DNA of 60,986 nt from positions 1-60,986 of the forward strand of contig CBFHVV010000009.1 in the NCBI GenBank assembly GCA_965658965.1. Reading direction: 5' to 3'. The notes below the pieces were generated by a model, which was not told the DNA's origin, made no database searches, and saw only the letters and a program-made list of their open reading frames with translations. The position numbers were made by a program, and so were the translations under genes. Numbering within the stretch: position 1 is the stretch's first letter; every line of letters starts with the position of its first letter. This DNA comes from Croceimicrobium sp965658965. GTDB lineage: Bacteria; Bacteroidota; Bacteroidia; Flavobacteriales; Schleiferiaceae. Shown here in pieces: positions 28,089-35,560 of the stretch.

Positions 28089-28112
28089 AAAAGCACCCTG
28101 AAAAGGGTGCTT
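28089..28112 (-). terminator. hairpin, likely terminator between the mS38-like gene and RNase E/G
   Basis: AAGCACCC and GGGTGCTT form a perfect 8-bp stem with a six-base loop on the minus strand. The T run is short (TTTT then CG), so termination may be partial. Confidence 0.55.
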
Positions 28113-28145
28113 AGAAAAATTAGTGGATTCTATAAAATCCCACTG

Positions 28146-28235
28146 TTATTTTTTCTTGTGACGGTTTTTACGTAAACGCTTTTTGCGTTTGTGAGTAGAC
28201 ATCTTGTGACGTTTTCTTTTTTTACCACTTGGCAT
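28146..28235 (-). CDS. 29-residue AURKAIP1/COX24 (mS38-like) basic protein
   Basis: The reading frame starts ATGCCAAGTGG and encodes MPSGKKRKRHKMSTHKRKK followed by RLRKNRHKKK and TAA. Nearly two thirds of its residues are Lys, Arg or His. It matches the short bacterial proteins with the AURKAIP1/COX24 (DUF1713) C-terminal motif, related to mitochondrial ribosomal protein mS38 and mycobacterial bS22, so it is probably a small-subunit ribosomal protein. It lies 11 bp downstream of a TPR-protein gene and upstream of RNase E/G. It is easily missed because of its size. Confidence 0.8.
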   Translation of the reverse strand: MPSGKKRKRHKMSTHKRKKRLRKNRHKKK

Positions 28236-28246
28236 AACCAAAAATT

Positions 28247-28762
28247 TTAATTGTTAATAATAGTCGCCATTTCATCGCGAATGGCTTTTAATGTTTTTTC
28301 GTCGCTAAGTTTTTCTAGTGCGTCCTCCAATACCGACTTAGCTGCGGTACTATCTCCTAGAAACATTTGAGAACGAGCATACAATAAATAAGCATCACCA
28401 TTGCTGGGATCTTGTTCTATAACGGTCTTAAAGCGATTTAGTGCTTTAGAGTATTGACCAGTTTGCATACTCATTACCCCAAGGGTGAAATTGGCTTTTA
28501 TATTTTCTGGAAACTTCTTAGCAACATCTGCAATGGCCATAACGGCCTGCATTGGCGGTAAGTCGCCAGATTCTAATTTCCCCAAAGCATCGTCTACTAA
28601 AGAGTCTGCTGCTGATATGGTTTTGCCTTTTTCCCCGCTATGATCGTGACTTTCTTCCTCAACCACTGATACCTCAGTATCCTGTGCAGTTCTGGGTAAT
28701 AGATATACTGCCCCAGTAATAAGGATAGCGACAAGTACTAATATAGCGGGCCCTTTCTTCAT
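28247..28762 (-). CDS. membrane-anchored TPR protein
   Basis: A 171-residue protein with one N-terminal membrane helix (PAILVLVAILITGAVYLL), a short charged, His-containing linker (EEESHDHSGEKG), and TPR-like helices (IKANFTLGVMSMQTGQYSKALNRF, GDAYLLYARSQMFLGDSTAA). No enzymatic motif. It is 7 bp downstream of the HU gene and 11 bp upstream of the small basic protein, a gene order I associate with other Bacteroidota. It is likely a scaffold facing the periplasm; its partner is unknown. Confidence 0.75.
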   Translation of the reverse strand: MKKGPAILVLVAILITGAVYLLPRTAQDTEVSVVEEESHDHSGEKGKTISAADSLVDDALGKLESGDLPPMQAVMAIADVAKKFPENIKANFTLGVMSMQTGQYSKALNRFKTVIEQDPSNGDAYLLYARSQMFLGDSTAAKSVLEDALEKLSDEKTLKAIRDEMATIINN

Positions 28763-28769
28763 AATATGT

Positions 28770-29060
28770 TTATCCTACTTTTACTTTCTTTTTTACTGAA
28801 TCAACGAAAGTTTTCGCTGGCTTAAAAGAAGGAATGTTGTGGGCAGGAATAATGATGGTTGTGTTCTTAGAAATATTACGTCCTGTTTTCTCAGCACGTT
28901 TCTTAATAATGAAGCTACCAAAACCTCTTAAGTATACATTATCTCCTGTTTCTAGACTAGTGCGGACTTCCTTCATAAAAGACTCAACAACGGCCTGTAC
29001 GTCAGACTTTTCCATCCCTGTTTTGTCTGTTATTCGGGTTACAATGTCAGCTTTTGTCAT
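28770..29060 (-). CDS. hup: HU family DNA-binding protein
   Basis: A 96-residue nucleoid protein that bends DNA as a dimer. The helical N-terminus (TKADIVTRITDKTGMEKSDVQAVVESFM) leads to NVYLRGFGSFIIKKRAEKTGRNI and the DNA-wrapping arm with the Ile/Pro tip (TIIIPAHNIPSFKPAKTF). Length and sequence are standard for HU/IHF, closer to HU. It begins a leftward operon with a TPR protein, the mS38-like protein and perhaps RNase E/G. A -7 element TATATTTG lies 43 bp upstream, divergent from mutY. Confidence 0.95.
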   Translation of the reverse strand: MTKADIVTRITDKTGMEKSDVQAVVESFMKEVRTSLETGDNVYLRGFGSFIIKKRAEKTGRNISKNTTIIIPAHNIPSFKPAKTFVDSVKKKVKVG

Positions 29061-29102
29061 TTGTGTATATTTTTTACGTTAAAACTCTAATTTTGAGGGC
29101 TG

Positions 29103-29110
29103 CAAATATA
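29103..29110 (-). promoter_or_regulatory. -7 promoter element TATATTTG for the HU operon
   Basis: Read leftward, TATATTTG exactly matches TAnnTTTG and is followed by CAGCCCTCAAAAT. Almost the same bases follow the rplU -7 element. A TTTC lies 20 bp upstream in place of TTTG. Confidence 0.55.
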
Positions 29111-29147
29111 AAGTACTTTTCTAGAACCTTGAAAGGCTTAATTGGAT

Positions 29148-29155
29148 TTATTTTG
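29148..29155 (+). promoter_or_regulatory. possible -7 promoter element TTATTTTG for mutY
   Basis: TTATTTTG differs from TAnnTTTG at the second base and is followed by CATCC, as at 6402. It ends 28 bp before the TTG at 29184 and lies downstream of the alternative TTG at 29142, which favours the later start. Confidence 0.35.
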
Positions 29156-29183
29156 CATCCTAAAGTACTCAAAAACAAATATT

Positions 29184-30254
29184 TTGGATTTATCTTCCCT
29201 TAGAGTAAAACTTCACGAATGGTATAATTGGAATAAAAGGGATTTGCCTTGGCGTAAAACAAAGGATCCTTATCGTATCTGGTTGAGTGAAATTATACTA
29301 CAGCAAACAAGGGTTAATCAGGGGCTACCTTACTATAATAAGTTTATTACTAATTATCCAGATGTTAGGGATTTAGCGGAAGCACCTCAGGAAAAAGTTT
29401 TAAAGGATTGGGAGGGTCTAGGATACTATAGTCGCGCCCGTAATATGCACCACAGTGCCAAGCAATTAGTAGACGAGTTTGGTGCTAAGTTTCCATCTAC
29501 TTTAAGTGAGATAAAAAGCTTAAAAGGGGTAGGAGATTATACGGCGGCAGCAATTGGATCTTTTGCTTTTGGTATAAATGCGGCTGTACTAGATGGGAAT
29601 GTTTTTCGAGTATTAAGCCGTTTGTACCGAGAGGAAACTCCGATAAACAGCACAGCAGGTAAGAAAGTCTTTCAGCAATTGGCAGATAATTTTCTCGATC
29701 CTCAGGATCCTGCTACCCATAATCAGGCGATGATGGAGTTTGGAGCGCAATATTGTGTGCCTAAGAATCCAGCTTGCTCGGAATGTATCTTTAGTGATTC
29801 TTGCATAGCTTATAAAGATGGGGTGGTTGCTGGCTTGCCTTTTAAAGAGAAGAAAACTTACGATAAGAAGCGGTTTTTGAATTATCTTTTGCTAGATCGC
29901 GAGGATTCAGTTTATGTGCAAAAACGTGCAGAAGGCATTTGGCAAGGACTTTATCAGTTTCCTTTACTGGAATCTTCAGAGCCTTTAGAGGAGGAGAGCT
30001 TCAGTAAATTATTGCAGGCAGAGTCTTTGGAAGCCGAGTGCTGGCATCTTGTGCGCAGTTATAGTTTGCCGCTCCACAAACTGTCACATCAAAGTTTGTC
30101 TATCAAGGTTTGGCATTTTAAAGCCTTGGAATTTAAGGACCTAACTTCTTTTGGTCCCTTAGAACTACTGCCCATGGGCTCTTTAGATAATTTGGCATTT
30201 CCCCGTCCATTGCGCAAGTTTTTGGATGAAAAACAGCTAACTTTGCCCCTTTAA
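29184..30254 (+). CDS. mutY: A/G-specific adenine glycosylase MutY
   Basis: A base-excision repair enzyme that removes adenine opposite 8-oxoguanine. The catalytic Glu is in WLSEIILQQTRV, the helix-hairpin-helix is LKGVGDYTAAAIGSFAFG, and the catalytic Asp is in AAVLDGNVFRVL. The [4Fe-4S] ligands have the spacing C-x6-C-x2-C-x5-C (CVPKNPACSECIFSDSC). The C-terminal NUDIX-like domain recognises 8-oxoG. No ATG precedes the conserved core; TTG codons occur at 29142 and 29184. I prefer 29184 because the first lies upstream of a likely promoter element and the family N-terminus starts near KLHEWYNWNKRDLPWR. It is divergent from HU and followed by ssb, gldE and gldD. Confidence 0.92.
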   Translation: MDLSSLRVKLHEWYNWNKRDLPWRKTKDPYRIWLSEIILQQTRVNQGLPYYNKFITNYPDVRDLAEAPQEKVLKDWEGLGYYSRARNMHHSAKQLVDEFGAKFPSTLSEIKSLKGVGDYTAAAIGSFAFGINAAVLDGNVFRVLSRLYREETPINSTAGKKVFQQLADNFLDPQDPATHNQAMMEFGAQYCVPKNPACSECIFSDSCIAYKDGVVAGLPFKEKKTYDKKRFLNYLLLDREDSVYVQKRAEGIWQGLYQFPLLESSEPLEEESFSKLLQAESLEAECWHLVRSYSLPLHKLSHQSLSIKVWHFKALEFKDLTSFGPLELLPMGSLDNLAFPRPLRKFLDEKQLTLPL

Positions 30255-30322
30255 ATTTATAGCTAAATTGAAGAGGATTTTATCTTCAACTCAATTCCTA
30301 TATTTGATAAGAATTAGAATTT

Positions 30323-30793
30323 ATGGCAAACGGATCATTAAATAAAGTGCAACTAATCGGAAACCTTGGTACCGACCCCGAGGTGAAACATTTCGATAAT
30401 GGCGGTTCTTTAGCTCGGTTTCCCATTGCAACTTCTGAGTCTTACACCAATAAGGCTAATGAAAAGGTAGAAATAACCGAATGGCATACGATAGTGGCAC
30501 GAGGTGGATTGGTTGACGTGGTTTCCAAATACCTAAAAAAAGGCGATAAGGTGTATATAGAAGGCCGTATTCGTTCGCGCAGCTGGCAAGACCCTGCCAG
30601 TAAGGAAACGCGTTATGCCACCGAAATAACTACCGATAACCTTATTATGTTGGGTTCTCGCTCTTCCGGCCCTAGTGATATGAGCAATGTCGCCCCCAAT
30701 AAAACGCAATCGTACGGAGATTCAAACTCCTCCTCTTCAGCCCTTAATATAGCGGCGGAAAAAGACCAGGATGAGGATGATTTACCTTTTTGA
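30323..30793 (+). CDS. ssb: single-stranded DNA-binding protein
   Basis: Binds ssDNA as a tetramer during replication and repair. The OB fold starts NKVQLIGNLGTDPEVKHF and includes EWHTIVARGGLVDVVSKYLKKG and YIEGRIRSRSWQD. A Ser/Asn-rich linker leads to the acidic tip DEDDLPF, which recruits repair and replication proteins. Length 156 is usual. It lies 68 bp after mutY and 22 bp before gldE; the order mutY-ssb-gldE-gldD is a known Bacteroidota arrangement. Confidence 0.96.
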   Translation: MANGSLNKVQLIGNLGTDPEVKHFDNGGSLARFPIATSESYTNKANEKVEITEWHTIVARGGLVDVVSKYLKKGDKVYIEGRIRSRSWQDPASKETRYATEITTDNLIMLGSRSSGPSDMSNVAPNKTQSYGDSNSSSSALNIAAEKDQDEDDLPF

Positions 30794-30815
30794 TTATTAA
30801 CCAAGTACCCGCAAT

Positions 30816-32144
30816 TTGGACCCCGACCCCTCGAGTTTCTTGTTCCTTTTAGATATTCTCAAACCTTTTGAGCCCATCAGTTTAGTGCCTACGGCCATTC
30901 TTATGGTTTTACTACTAGCATCGGCTATGGTTAGTGGGTCCGAAGTGGCTTTTTTCTCCATCCAACAGCGCGATTTAGACGATTTAAAGGAGGTTAATAA
31001 AGGTGGACATGAGGCGCTAACCAACTTATTAGAAGGCCCTAAAACCCTTTTGGCAACTATCTTAATTTGGAATAACTTCATTAATGTCGGAATCGTAATC
31101 CTTTCCTCTTATCTAAGCGTAAGCTTTTTCGATTTTGGAGGCTCACCTACTTACACTAAAATTCTGGTTGAAGTAGTGGCAATTACCTTTTTGATTCTTC
31201 TATTCGGTGAAGTTTTACCCAAAGTATACGCCACTAAAAATGCGGTTAGCTTTGGCTTGTTTATGTCTAAGCCAATGTTTGTACTGCGCAGGCTAAGCCG
31301 ACCATTGAGCTTTTTGCTAGTGCGTAGCAGCAGTTTTATCGAGAGGCGTTTACAACATAAATCTGAAAACCTTTCGGTAGATGACTTAAGTCAAGCTTTG
31401 GAGCTTACTTCTAATGAGGAGAGTAGTGATGAGGAGCAGAAAATTTTAGCGGGTATTGTTAAGTTTGGCTCCACCAATGTTACCCAAATTATGAAGCCCC
31501 GTATTGACGTAGTAGCGGTAGATATTTCTTGGGAGTATGGAAGGATTATGGACGGTATTTTAGAGTCGGGCTATTCGCGAATACCGGTTTTTGAGGATAA
31601 TTTCGACAATATTAAAGGTGTACTTTACGTAAAGGATTTATTGCCGCATATTGAAGCTAGTACAAACTTTGCCTGGCAAGAACTGGTGCGGGAGCCCTTT
31701 TTTGTACCCGAGAATAAAAAGATTGATGATCTTCTGCGCGAGTTTCAAGAGCGTAAAATTCACCTGGCAATAGTGGTGGATGAGTACGGAGGAACTTCGG
31801 GGGTAGTAACTTTGGAAGATATTATTGAGGAGATAGTAGGTGAGATCAGTGACGAGTTTGATAATGATGAGTTATACTATTCTAAGCTTGACGAAAAAAA
31901 TTATGTTTTTGAGGCCAAGATTCACCTCACAGACTTTTTTAAAGTGGTAGATGCTGAAGAAAGTGATTTTGCCGAGCAGGCAGCAGAAGCAGATACTTTG
32001 GCTGGTTTCCTTTTAGAGGTTGCCGGGAAATTCCCAGAAGTTAACGAGGAAATCGCCTTTAAAAACTACTTGTTTAAGGTAGAAAGCTTAGAGGGAAGAA
32101 GAATCAAAAGAATAAAAGTTACCCTTTTAGATGAAGCAAACTAA
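30816..32144 (+). CDS. gldE: gliding motility-associated protein GldE (CNNM/CBS/CorC-like)
   Basis: A 442-residue inner-membrane protein: a CNNM-type transmembrane domain with about four helices (residues 25-190; SAMVSGSEVAFFSIQQRDLDDL), a CBS pair (about 225-345; IMKPRIDVVAVDI, GYSRIPVFEDNFDNIKGVLYVKDLLPH, VVDEYGGTSGVVTLEDIIEEIVGEI) and a C-terminal CorC/HlyC domain (about 355-440). The family resembles magnesium/cobalt efflux proteins. In flavobacteria GldE works with GldD and affects gliding and T9SS function. The start is TTG; the resulting MDPDPS N-terminus agrees with what I recall of other GldE proteins. It overlaps gldD by 14 bp. Confidence 0.9.
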   Translation: MDPDPSSFLFLLDILKPFEPISLVPTAILMVLLLASAMVSGSEVAFFSIQQRDLDDLKEVNKGGHEALTNLLEGPKTLLATILIWNNFINVGIVILSSYLSVSFFDFGGSPTYTKILVEVVAITFLILLFGEVLPKVYATKNAVSFGLFMSKPMFVLRRLSRPLSFLLVRSSSFIERRLQHKSENLSVDDLSQALELTSNEESSDEEQKILAGIVKFGSTNVTQIMKPRIDVVAVDISWEYGRIMDGILESGYSRIPVFEDNFDNIKGVLYVKDLLPHIEASTNFAWQELVREPFFVPENKKIDDLLREFQERKIHLAIVVDEYGGTSGVVTLEDIIEEIVGEISDEFDNDELYYSKLDEKNYVFEAKIHLTDFFKVVDAEESDFAEQAAEADTLAGFLLEVAGKFPEVNEEIAFKNYLFKVESLEGRRIKRIKVTLLDEAN

Positions 32145-32703
32145 GCCATACTATATTTTTTCAACTTTAATCATAGCTTTAAGCTTCGCTTCTTGCGAAG
32201 ACAGCTACAGCCCTAAACCTACAGGCTACTTTAGAATAGCTACTCCTGCAAAAGATTACAAGAAAACGGACCTTCCTTGCTCTTATCAATTTGAGTATAA
32301 TGAAAATGCTAATCTCTTAGAAAAGCAAAACTGCTGGTACGATTTGAAATACCCTAGCTTAAGAGCAACTTTGCAGTTAACCTACAAAAAAGTAACAGAG
32401 AATAATCTTGATACCTTATTGGCAGAAGGTCACAATTTGGCCTACGAGCACACCGTACGTGCCGACGGTATAGATGAAAAATTGTACCTAAACCCAGACG
32501 AAAAGGTGTTTGGCTTACTCTTTCAGTTAAAAGGAAATGCTGCTACCAGCATGCAGTTTTTTGTTACTGATAGTACCGATCACTTTCTTAGAGGGGTCTT
32601 ATACTATTATGCTTCACCCAATGCCGATTCCCTTAAGCCTGTAAACGAGTTTATGCTTGGTGAAATGCAGCATTTGATGGAAAGTTTAAGATGGCAGAAT
32701 TAG
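32131..32703 (+). CDS. gldD: gliding motility lipoprotein GldD
   Basis: A lipoprotein required for gliding and T9SS function in Flavobacterium. The N-terminal hydrophobic segment ends in lipobox SFASC (Cys22), followed by the family signature SPKPTGYFRIATP. The rest is a globular domain (YDLKYPSLRATLQLTYK, HNLAYEHTVRADGI, LRGVLYYYASPNADSLKPV). Length 190 is normal. It overlaps gldE at its start and the DUF2007 gene at its end, so the three are probably translationally coupled. Confidence 0.92.
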   Translation: MKQTKPYYIFSTLIIALSFASCEDSYSPKPTGYFRIATPAKDYKKTDLPCSYQFEYNENANLLEKQNCWYDLKYPSLRATLQLTYKKVTENNLDTLLAEGHNLAYEHTVRADGIDEKLYLNPDEKVFGLLFQLKGNAATSMQFFVTDSTDHFLRGVLYYYASPNADSLKPVNEFMLGEMQHLMESLRWQN

Positions 32704-32921
32704 TAAGTATCGCAGAGTTTAACAATGTTAACGAGGCTTATGTAATTAAGTCTCGCTTAGAAGCGGAAGGTATTCGCTGCTACCTTTCCAATGAAAACCT
32801 TAACTCTATTTTTGGCGCGAGTATAAGTTTTGCCCAAGTAAAACTTCAGGTTAATCTTAATGATAGCTTCAAGGCAATGGATATCCTTTATGAAGAAGAG
32901 GGTTCTAGCGAAAGCGACTAA
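32691..32921 (+). CDS. DUF2007 domain protein
   Basis: A 76-residue soluble protein matching the DUF2007 'putative signal transducing' family: an N-terminal strand and helix (LVSIAEFNNVNEAYVIKSRLEAEGI) and a second half with SFAQVKLQVNLNDSFKAMDIL, forming an ACT-like small fold. It starts 13 bp inside gldD and its stop overlaps the stop of the convergent heme A synthase gene. Its role is unknown. The coupling to gldD is a clue but not proof of a part in gliding. Confidence 0.8.
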   Translation: MAELVSIAEFNNVNEAYVIKSRLEAEGIRCYLSNENLNSIFGASISFAQVKLQVNLNDSFKAMDILYEEEGSSESD

Positions 32922-33952
32922 GGCTTAATAGGGCTAAGCTGACCTTTAAGGGCTAAATGAATGATAGCTTGTAATTGCAAAGCAAAAAGTCCCGCCGCTA
33001 AAAGTAAATGCAAGGGTTGAGCAAATTTTGGTAAATCGAAGTAAGCCAAAATAATACCTAAGCAAACTTCCAAAGCAAGAATAGCGAGAATCCAATTCCA
33101 CTGCCAAAAGCCCATTTTGTTATTACGATTAAGCCACCATAGGTAGCCGTTTAAGGCTAAAATAAGGATAGAGAAGCTCCGATGAATGTAGAAGAAAATA
33201 TCCATTTGCCCCATCCACTCACTGCGAGCTACACCACTTTGATGCAAACCATCTACTAGTTCACGCACCTGAGTACCCAAGCCAATCTGCAACAGCGTAA
33301 ATACCAATGCGATTAGCATTAAGCTTAAGAAGCGTTTAGAATGGAGAACTGGCTTTAATTCCTCTCTATTAGCTAAACCATTAAATAAGAGCATGATAGC
33401 AACTAAAAGTAAGGCACCCATCATATGAATGGTGATGCTGCCAGGAATTAAATTGCCGTCCACCACCAGCTTGCCAAGCCAAGCTTCAAAGCCCAGCATG
33501 AAAAGTCCAGCCGCAGATAATACAAAGTAGCGCCAGTTTTTACGCACCATGCTAAGACTTAGAAAGAAAAGTGCCAGCATCGGTAAGCCTGATAGTGCCC
33601 CGAGCAGTCGATTTATATATTCAATCCAGGTGTGCATGGGATTGAAAATGGCATAATCGTGCTTGGTGTATTTCTCCCAGTTATTAGGATTGTAATTGCT
33701 GCCTGTGCTAAACTTTTCTACCGCAGTATATAAGGCCTCATCTACAATAATAACTTGACCTTTATTAAACTCGGTATTCGCTTGCCACTCCAGTTCGCTT
33801 CTTTCGATTGGTGGAATAAGATGCCCAAAGCACTTGGGCCAATCGGGGCAGCCCATCCCAGAGTCGGTCATGCGTACAACGCTACCCGCAATAATTACTA
33901 AGAATAAGAGAATGATCTCAATGCGACTTAAAGTAATTAACCATTTTTTCAT
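32918..33952 (-). CDS. ctaA: heme A synthase (COX15/CtaA family)
   Basis: An inner-membrane enzyme that oxidises the C8 methyl of heme O to make heme A for cytochrome oxidase. About eight membrane helices. The family signature SVVRMTDSGMGCPDWPKCFG lies after the first helix and includes the paired cysteines. Heme-ligand histidine regions are seen in NPMHTWIEYINRLLG, TIHMMGALLL, FFYIHRSFSIL and PLHLLLAAGLF. The long periplasmic insertion (about 53-105) is usual for Bacteroidota. No ctaB or cox genes are nearby. A TAATTTTG -7 element sits four bases before the ATG, suggesting an almost leaderless message. Confidence 0.92.
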   Translation of the reverse strand: MKKWLITLSRIEIILLFLVIIAGSVVRMTDSGMGCPDWPKCFGHLIPPIERSELEWQANTEFNKGQVIIVDEALYTAVEKFSTGSNYNPNNWEKYTKHDYAIFNPMHTWIEYINRLLGALSGLPMLALFFLSLSMVRKNWRYFVLSAAGLFMLGFEAWLGKLVVDGNLIPGSITIHMMGALLLVAIMLLFNGLANREELKPVLHSKRFLSLMLIALVFTLLQIGLGTQVRELVDGLHQSGVARSEWMGQMDIFFYIHRSFSILILALNGYLWWLNRNNKMGFWQWNWILAILALEVCLGIILAYFDLPKFAQPLHLLLAAGLFALQLQAIIHLALKGQLSPIKP

Positions 33953-33956
33953 TTTG

Positions 33957-33964
33957 CAAAATTA
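33957..33964 (-). promoter_or_regulatory. -7 promoter element TAATTTTG for heme A synthase
   Basis: Read leftward, TAATTTTG exactly matches TAnnTTTG and only GCAA-type sequence (four bases) separates it from the ATG. The transcript would start at or next to the start codon. Confidence 0.45.
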
Positions 33965-34090
33965 GTCTACCCGGTACTTTGTGAAAGAATAAAAATGACA
34001 GAATAATTCTAAAAAAGGTTTAGGCTTGGGCCAAATAAAAAAGGTGGTTATAGATTAATGTGCTAGCCAATTTTGAAGATGTGAGAAGCT

Positions 34091-34098
34091 TAAATTTG
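34091..34098 (+). promoter_or_regulatory. -7 promoter element TAAATTTG for the GT39-like gene
   Basis: TAAATTTG exactly matches TAnnTTTG and lies 25 bp before the ATG at 34124. A TTTTG occurs 15 bp upstream, closer than the usual 19-20. Confidence 0.4.
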
Positions 34099-34123
34099 TC
34101 GAATCTATTACCTTGCAGCTTCT

Positions 34124-35560
34124 ATGAAAATCACTTTAAATCACCTGTTTGTCATCATTGTAAGTTTAGCTGTTGTTCCGCTTCTATTTATGAGAGGAAT
34201 GTTTATGGACGGGGCTATGTATACTGCAGTTAGCCTTAATATGGCTGAGGGTATTGGTGATTTTTGGCAACCAATTTATGGGAAAGACTTTTTTGGTTTA
34301 GATGGCTTCTATGAGAATCCCCCATTAGGCATATTTTCTTTGTCACTCTTTTTTAAGATTTTTGGTGATTCATTTTGGGTTGAACGACTCTTCTTACTGA
34401 CTTGTTATACACTCTCTCTCTTTGGTCAATGGCTTAATGTACGGGAAGTTACTGGTGATAATGCTAAGTATAGTTATTGGCTTCTTTTAGTTCTATGGTT
34501 TATTATACCTACAGTGTTCTGGACTTTTCGGCAGAATATGATGGAGGTGCAGATAATACCGCTTCTACTTTTGGGAAATTGGTGTTTTATCAGATACATG
34601 CGCAAAGGAGGTAATTTGGCTTTAACTCTTTTACTTTTTTCACTATCAGTTGTTATGTCTTTCATGATTAAAGGTCCTGTGGGCATTTATCTTATCGTCG
34701 CTCCCTTTGTTTACTTCATTGTCTTTAATTTTGATAAGGGTGCCTTAAAATTTGGCTTTTTGAATATTGCGCTTTCTTCGACTCTTGGTGCTTCGTTGCT
34801 ATTTTTTCCAAAGGCTCAAAACTTCTTCAATCAATATTTATTCATTCGCACAGCAGAAAGAATTAAGAATAACCCTACCGTTGAGAGTCGCTTTTGGATA
34901 CTATGGGAACTATTTCAGCAGCTCCTGCCAGCTTTGCTTTTAACCTTTGGTCTTTTAGCATACGAAAAGTTTACAAAAAGGTCTCTACAATTAAAAAACA
35001 GATGGTCACTTTACTTTGCTATTCTAGCGATGGCAGGGTCATTTCCATTAATGATTAGTTATGTTCAACGACCATTTTACTTAGCTACTAGTTTCCCGTT
35101 TTATGCGCTTGCTCTGTTTTTTTTAGTTTCACAACATGGGTTTGGTATTGGTAAATGGGTGGAGCTACGCCTGAAAGCTTACATTAAGACTATTTCGATA
35201 ACTTTACTCACCCTCCTTATAGGCCTAACTATAGTTTTTTGGGGTAGTCCTAGACGAGACGAAGAATTATTGGCTGATATCAAAGCTTGTGCTGAGCTAT
35301 TTCCTGAGTTGGATAAGGTATATGTTACCGATCAACTAATTTATAATTGGTCCTTAAAGGCCTATATGATGCGAAACAATAGGGTCGATGTTCAATCGTT
35401 TCATGGTTTCGATCCAGATATCTCTGAGTATGTTTTAAGTGATGAATACATTCCAGAAACACATCATGGTGAATTTAAGCTAGTCAAACAGTTTAATAGT
35501 TTTACTGTATATCACCTCATAAGGCCTAGTTTTTCGGTTGCCCATGAACCGTCAGAGTAG
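34124..35560 (+). CDS. ArnT/PMT-like (GT39 family) membrane glycosyltransferase
   Basis: A 478-residue polytopic protein with about 11 membrane helices. The first loop holds acidic residues in GMFMDGAMYTAVSLNMAEG and FLDGFYENPPLG-type sequence (actual: FFGLDGFYENPPLGIFSLS), the usual catalytic loop of lipid-linked sugar transferases of the PMT/ArnT class. KGPVGIYLIVAPFVYF is also typical (GP.G in a membrane helix). The small C-terminal domain (about 400-478) is soluble. It probably moves a sugar from a polyprenyl carrier to protein or lipid on the periplasmic side; the acceptor is unknown. Its last 49 bases overlap the convergent GH16-like gene. Confidence 0.8.
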   Translation: MKITLNHLFVIIVSLAVVPLLFMRGMFMDGAMYTAVSLNMAEGIGDFWQPIYGKDFFGLDGFYENPPLGIFSLSLFFKIFGDSFWVERLFLLTCYTLSLFGQWLNVREVTGDNAKYSYWLLLVLWFIIPTVFWTFRQNMMEVQIIPLLLLGNWCFIRYMRKGGNLALTLLLFSLSVVMSFMIKGPVGIYLIVAPFVYFIVFNFDKGALKFGFLNIALSSTLGASLLFFPKAQNFFNQYLFIRTAERIKNNPTVESRFWILWELFQQLLPALLLTFGLLAYEKFTKRSLQLKNRWSLYFAILAMAGSFPLMISYVQRPFYLATSFPFYALALFFLVSQHGFGIGKWVELRLKAYIKTISITLLTLLIGLTIVFWGSPRRDEELLADIKACAELFPELDKVYVTDQLIYNWSLKAYMMRNNRVDVQSFHGFDPDISEYVLSDEYIPETHHGEFKLVKQFNSFTVYHLIRPSFSVAHEPSE

